Of a stretch of 64,000 nucleotides of DNA, positions 60,301-64,000 are shown piece after piece; position 1 is the first letter of the stretch; every line of letters begins with the position of its first letter. Under the pieces are notes generated by a model. It made no database searches and was not told the DNA's origin. It worked only from the letters and a program-made list of their open reading frames with translations. Source of the DNA: Pterois miles (taxonomy: Eukaryota > Chordata > Actinopteri > Perciformes > Scorpaenidae); contig CAMQGK010000637.1 in assembly GCA_947000775.1 (NCBI GenBank), forward strand, positions 16,064,501-16,128,500. The letters run 5' to 3'. Position numbers and translations under genes: made by a program.

Positions 60301-63300
60301 TTCTCTTAAATAACTCTCCTTCTTTATTTTCGAAGCTCCATGTTGACTGGATGTCACTGTGTATACTTTTCGATGTAGTTATGTGCTTACTTTGCGGGGA
60401 GGGGAAAAAAACTACATTGGCCAGATTCATTATTATGAAGACAGAAGCCACAACAAGCCGTGGCTTGTGATGGGTATTCCATCCGTACAGAAAAAAACAG
60501 CATTATATCATATGCTGCATTGTCAAGTTGAAAGCTAACCGACATCTACCAAATGTCCCTTAGCCATACATCGCTCTACTCTTTGTGTACCTTGAACATT
60601 TTACACATTAAAATGAATAAGATAATCAACACAAGCCTTCAGATCAAGCAAATTTTAATGTATTTATTTTAACCACTAATTAAATGATGTGCTCTTGGTT
60701 TTGTACATATTATGGATTTGCCAAATACTTGTATTCTGAAATACTGGCTGCCCTGTGCAGGTGAAGATGAGGCACCTGAGAAAGACGACATGCACTCCAA
60801 GGAAGGGATTGAGCCACCTCACAAGAAAAACAAGAAGCACAGAAAACACAAGAGCAAGAAGAAGAAGAGGAAGAGGAAGGGGGAAAAGGAGAGCAGTTCA
60901 GATTCTGGCGCTGAGTCAGATGTAGAGCCGCCGCCGCCACCAAGGCCTGTCAGGACCACCAGAGCCAGGTCAGTAGTAGGGATCGACCGGTATATTTTTT
61001 TCGGGACCGATACTGATTATTAGGAAAGAAGGAGACCGATAACCGATACACATTTGCAGTAAAAATGAAGAACTAAAACTTTAATTAAAACACACTGTGT
61101 AAATGAAATGTGCTGTCACCAGAGACGAGGTCGAAGTATTCTATCAACTTATTTCTTTTATTTCATAAAATTTAAGTTGGTTAACAAAATAATGTATGTA
61201 ATAGTAGCCATAGATTTGTTTGTGTGTTACAGATATCACTCGTCACTTTTCTTCTACGCTTATCTGGGTGTTACGCATATATTTTTAGTTAATATTTCAT
61301 ATCTTATCTCATGCTGTAGCCACAGGTTTTGAACATGAATTACAAATACTAAAAGCATTTCTGTATTCTTATTCAATAAAAGCACTGACAATACACCACA
61401 TTGGAATCTTGGTGGGTTTTATGGTGATGAACATTCTGAAAATGTTATAGTGTGGAATATGAGGTGTAAGAGGCACTAGACATAGATGTAATGATCAAGA
61501 ATATGGTTTTAAATCCAGATGTCCCATACTATCTTGGGAGGTTGTTCTGTGAAAAGCCACCAATTCTTTTATGCCTAAACAAGACTACTTGTGTTTAATT
61601 TTTATTGGGATTGTATTAACAAGGGAAAAAACTTTTCCTCTTTTTTGCGTTTTCAGTGCCAGACTGGCAGCAGCTGCAGGAGCTGGAGACCAAGCTGGGC
61701 TGAAAGAGGAGGGCAAAAGAGATGTAATAACAGGTAGGAGACCCTCACATACAAAAGTCTTTCATATTTCTTTGTCTGTAATGGATTAATTCCTGCTATT
61801 TGGTTTTTTAAAAAATTGTCACTTTTCTCAGATCGTGCGGATGCGGAGGGAGATGCAAAATCCAAAAAACACAAAAGACACGCTGCCAAGAAGAAGAAAA
61901 AGAAGAGGAAGAAAGACGAAAAGCAGGAAAAGAAATCCCCATCTCGCTCCCCATCTGAAAGCAGCTCAGCTTCAGGCTCCGAGTCTGAAGGTGAAGGAGG
62001 GAAAGGGGCCGGTGATGGCAAATATTCTCCAGCTGTAGCGTCTGACCTGCAAGAACCAGTGTCTAAACTGGTGTCAAAAAGCAAACGAGGGGAGAAACCT
62101 GAATCACTTGGAGTGAAGAAAGAGGAGATATCAGATATGGATGTGTCCCCATCTGGAGAGAAGTGTAACACCAATCGATCAGAAAATGATATGAGGCCGC
62201 CCTCTGCAGGCCAGGATGAGATAACACAGACAGGGACAGTTAAGGTTAAGATGGAGGGTAGTCATGCTGATGGTACATTCAGCCTTGCCCAGGAACTTCC
62301 CGACATCATCCCTAAACAGGAAGGTGCTACCCCAAGAGATGACCCAAGCCTGAAAGATCAGGCCAATTCAGTTCAGAGGGCAAAGGTTGGGGAGCGTGAT
62401 TCATCCAGGTCTAGATCTCCTTCCCCTCCCAGGGTCTTAGACATTAAGAGGTCAGGGTCAAGTCATAGTCGTTCACCAACACCTAGTCCTAGCAGGGAGC
62501 AGTCTGATGGACAAACTGCAGCAGCAGCAACAGCAGTGAAAGAACGGTCAAGAACCCATTCCAGGTCAACCTCTAAGGGAAAACGGTCTGCAACTCCTGT
62601 AAAGACTCGGCAGCTATCCCGCTCTCAGTCCCGATCTCAGTCTCCAAAACCTAGGAGGAAGTCACGTTCCCCGTCTCCGAGGTCTACCAAGAGGGCTATC
62701 CGTCAGTCCCGGTCCACCTCTCGCTCCCTCACCCCCAAGAAGAAGGTGGTAAAGTCTCCAAGGAAGTCAAAGTCTCCTAAACGTCGGAGGAGTTCATTGT
62801 CTGTTTCTCCAAGGCGACGGAGAAGTTCCCACTCTCCAAAAAGAAAATTGTCACGGTCCCCTAAACGTGGTGGGCGCAGGTCCCCCTCTCTATCGCGGTC
62901 TCCAAGGAGAAGTCGAAGGTCAGAGTCACGTCCCCGTGGAGGCACAAGGCACTCCAGGGCCCGCTCACCTAGACGAGGTGGCGCAGTTAGCAGGCGTTCA
63001 AGGTCACGCTCCCTCACTAGAACCCGTCGCTCTAGCTCTAGATCAAGACGTCCTGTTCGTCGGTCTAGGACGAGGTCACCGGCAAGACGTGCAGGAGGCA
63101 GGCGCTCCAGGAGTCGATCCTTGTCTCGTCGTAGGAGGTCACCTCCACCCAGATCCCGCCGCTCTCGCTCCAGGTCAATCCGCAGGAGCAGGCGGACTCG
63201 GTCACGTTCTGTTGTAGTCCTTAAGCGCAGCCGACGTTCCAGATCCCGGAGCCCCCGCAAACGGACCAAATCCAGAACTCCTCCCTCCCGACGGCGCTCC

Positions 63301-63634
63301 CGTTCCCCCGCCAGGAGAAATCGTTCTCCACCGAGGTCTAGTAAACGCTCCAAATCTCGCTCGTTGTCTCGGAGGCATCGGTCTAAGTCTCACTCACCAC
63401 TACCTGTCAAGAGGAGGTCCAGGTCTCCTCGGAGGAGTGGAAGACGGTCAAAGTCTAAATCCGTTTCAGCAGGCTTGAACAAATCTAGATCCAGGTCGGA
63501 GTCAAGTGATGGGCGGTCTGACAACTCCTCCCCAGCCAGATCCACATCTTCTTCTCCTGTTAAAGAGATGAAGCCTTCCTCTCCTGAGGCAGAGGAGACA
63601 GCAGGAGAAAGTGGAGGATTTTCAGCTACAGCAG
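57327..63634 (+). CDS. Arginine/serine-rich, probably splicing-related nuclear protein (5' part, runs off the right edge)
   Basis: Exons: 1 (to 57338), 2 (60036 or 60054 to 60132), 3 (60761-60968), 4 (61657-61733), 5 (61832-63634); phases agree from the ATG at 60105 onward. From that ATG (MECAVDIPSGEDEAPEKD) the window encodes about 705 residues. Features in order: a lysine-rich tract (KKNKKHRKHKSKKKKRKRK), PPPPPRPVRTTRA, a second lysine tract (KSKKHKRHAAKKKKKKRKK), an acidic-serine region with VKKE and VKVKME motifs that may be SUMO sites, then about 390 residues dense in RS, SRSRSP and SPRR repeats (about 62400-63500). This composition is typical of nuclear-speckle and pre-mRNA-splicing proteins such as SRRM2, SON or PRPF4B. 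No RRM, cyclophilin or kinase domain is in the visible part. I cannot name the orthologue; SON-like is one unproven option. The C-terminus lies beyond 64000, and 63635-64000 is intron. Confidence 0.78.
59027..59313. mobile_element. hAT-type MITE, family A copy 3, ends degraded
   Basis: Shares with 40858-41169 the ordered blocks ttcaaagcttcgcagc, cagcaggctgacatgttct, tctgtctccatctcccc, catgggttattttgggattta and gtcaaagcttggaagcatt, in the same orientation. Outer termini are worn, so no target duplication is claimed. It abuts the next element at 59325. Confidence 0.7.
59325..59734. mobile_element. hAT-like MITE with TAGAGGTCGACC end and near-perfect 8-bp duplication
   Basis: The 410-bp element starts TAGAGGTCGACCGATTAATC and ends AGTGAACCTCTA. 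The flanking octamers caaataac (59317-59324) and caaatagc (59735-59742) match at 7 of 8 bases. No transposase is present. A related end occurs at 60977. Confidence 0.8.
60977..61080. mobile_element. MITE end (TAGGGATCGACC type) inserted eight bases after a splice donor
   Basis: The end TAGGGATCGACCGGTATA followed by gggaccgatactg and accgataaccgatac resembles the element at 59325. Exon 3 of the RS-rich gene ends at 60968, so only gtcagtag separates the exon from the element. The opposite end was not found, and the right limit is approximate. Confidence 0.55.
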
Positions 63635-64000
63635 GTCAGCTTTTTTTATTGCTATGTTTTAAAGAAACAGATAAATTATTTTGTTTCTAAAATTGCTTTA
63701 TTTGCTCAGTTACTGAGTGTCAGCTTTGTATTACACAAACAAAAGTGGAACTCAACTTTCTATTCTCCACAAACTGGATAAATGATATTTATGAATCAGT
63801 TTGATTTGTAACATTGAAATGAGTGTAATAATATAACTGGTATGATACCAGTGTAAAGAGACAGTCAAGTTGCTCTCCAGCCCTCAGGCCTCAAATGCAA
63901 ACAGATTTGATAGATATCATCTTGCTCCTTGTTTGCTATTTTTAACAAGCAGGAACTGTATTATTGAATTCCTTTAGTGTATACAGAGTTTTAAGTATAG

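Noticed and set aside
61816..61831. ATG at 61816 as start of the RS-rich protein
   Set aside because: It is upstream of the acceptor at 61831, inside the intron. Exon 5 joins exon 4 in frame without it.
61653..62174. Minus-strand frames opposite the RS-rich exon (also 62703-63353)
   Set aside because: Arg/Ser repeat codons read backwards give open frames automatically; no independent evidence of a gene.
57327..63634. Naming the RS-rich gene SON, SRRM2 or PRPF4B
   Set aside because: Only compositional similarity is visible. The N-terminus does not match the starts of those proteins as I know them, and the diagnostic C-terminal domains lie outside the window.

Overview
The window reads as nuclear DNA of a ray-finned fish, probably a spiny-rayed teleost. 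The genes are split by GT-AG introns, the proteins are vertebrate in type, and the introns carry short DNA-transposon derivatives (several with 8-bp target-site duplications) and other repeats of kinds common in teleost genomes. There are no tRNA, rRNA, CRISPR or bacterial-type features.

Layout from left to right. (1) 1-17,090, plus strand: the C-terminal 890 residues of a DIP2-family gene (probably dip2a) in 21 constitutive exons, plus two in-frame candidate alternative exons (84 nt and 30 nt) and a 3' UTR. (2) 17,090-19,740: intergenic, with a diverged ~90-bp tandem array. (3) 19,745-37,803, minus strand: a sacsin-like giant chaperone gene whose seven coding exons close in frame to about 4,283 aa. 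One exon is 10,955 bp. (4) 38,600-40,414: a probable bidirectional promoter and a plus-strand C2H2 zinc-finger gene. (5) 42,141-47,607, minus strand: a complete prmt2 (SH3 plus arginine methyltransferase, 8 exons, about 423 aa). (6) 48,813-52,821, minus strand: a complete ercc1 (9 exons, about 356 aa). (7) 52,900-57,290: intergenic, holding a decayed LINE-1-type reverse transcriptase fragment, a homopolymer-rich stretch that looks like poor-quality sequence, and a foldback repeat. (8) 57,327 to beyond the right edge, plus strand: the 5' part of an arginine/serine-rich, probably splicing-related gene, not identified.

The genes do not form one pathway. DIP2 is a fatty-acyl-AMP-ligase-like protein, the sacsin-like protein is a chaperone scaffold, PRMT2 is a nuclear arginine methyltransferase, ERCC1 is a DNA-repair nuclease subunit, and the last gene resembles nuclear-speckle proteins. 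The link is positional: DIP2A and PRMT2 are neighbours on human 21q22.3, while human ERCC1 lies on chromosome 19, so an old linkage has been joined to other genes here.

I found no clearly new multi-gene system. The observations most worth checking are the two unannotated in-frame DIP2 exons, the start-region splice choice of the RS gene that would switch between an upstream stop and an extended N-terminus, the sacsin paralogue lacking the ubiquitin-like domain, and several DNA-transposon insertions with exact duplications.
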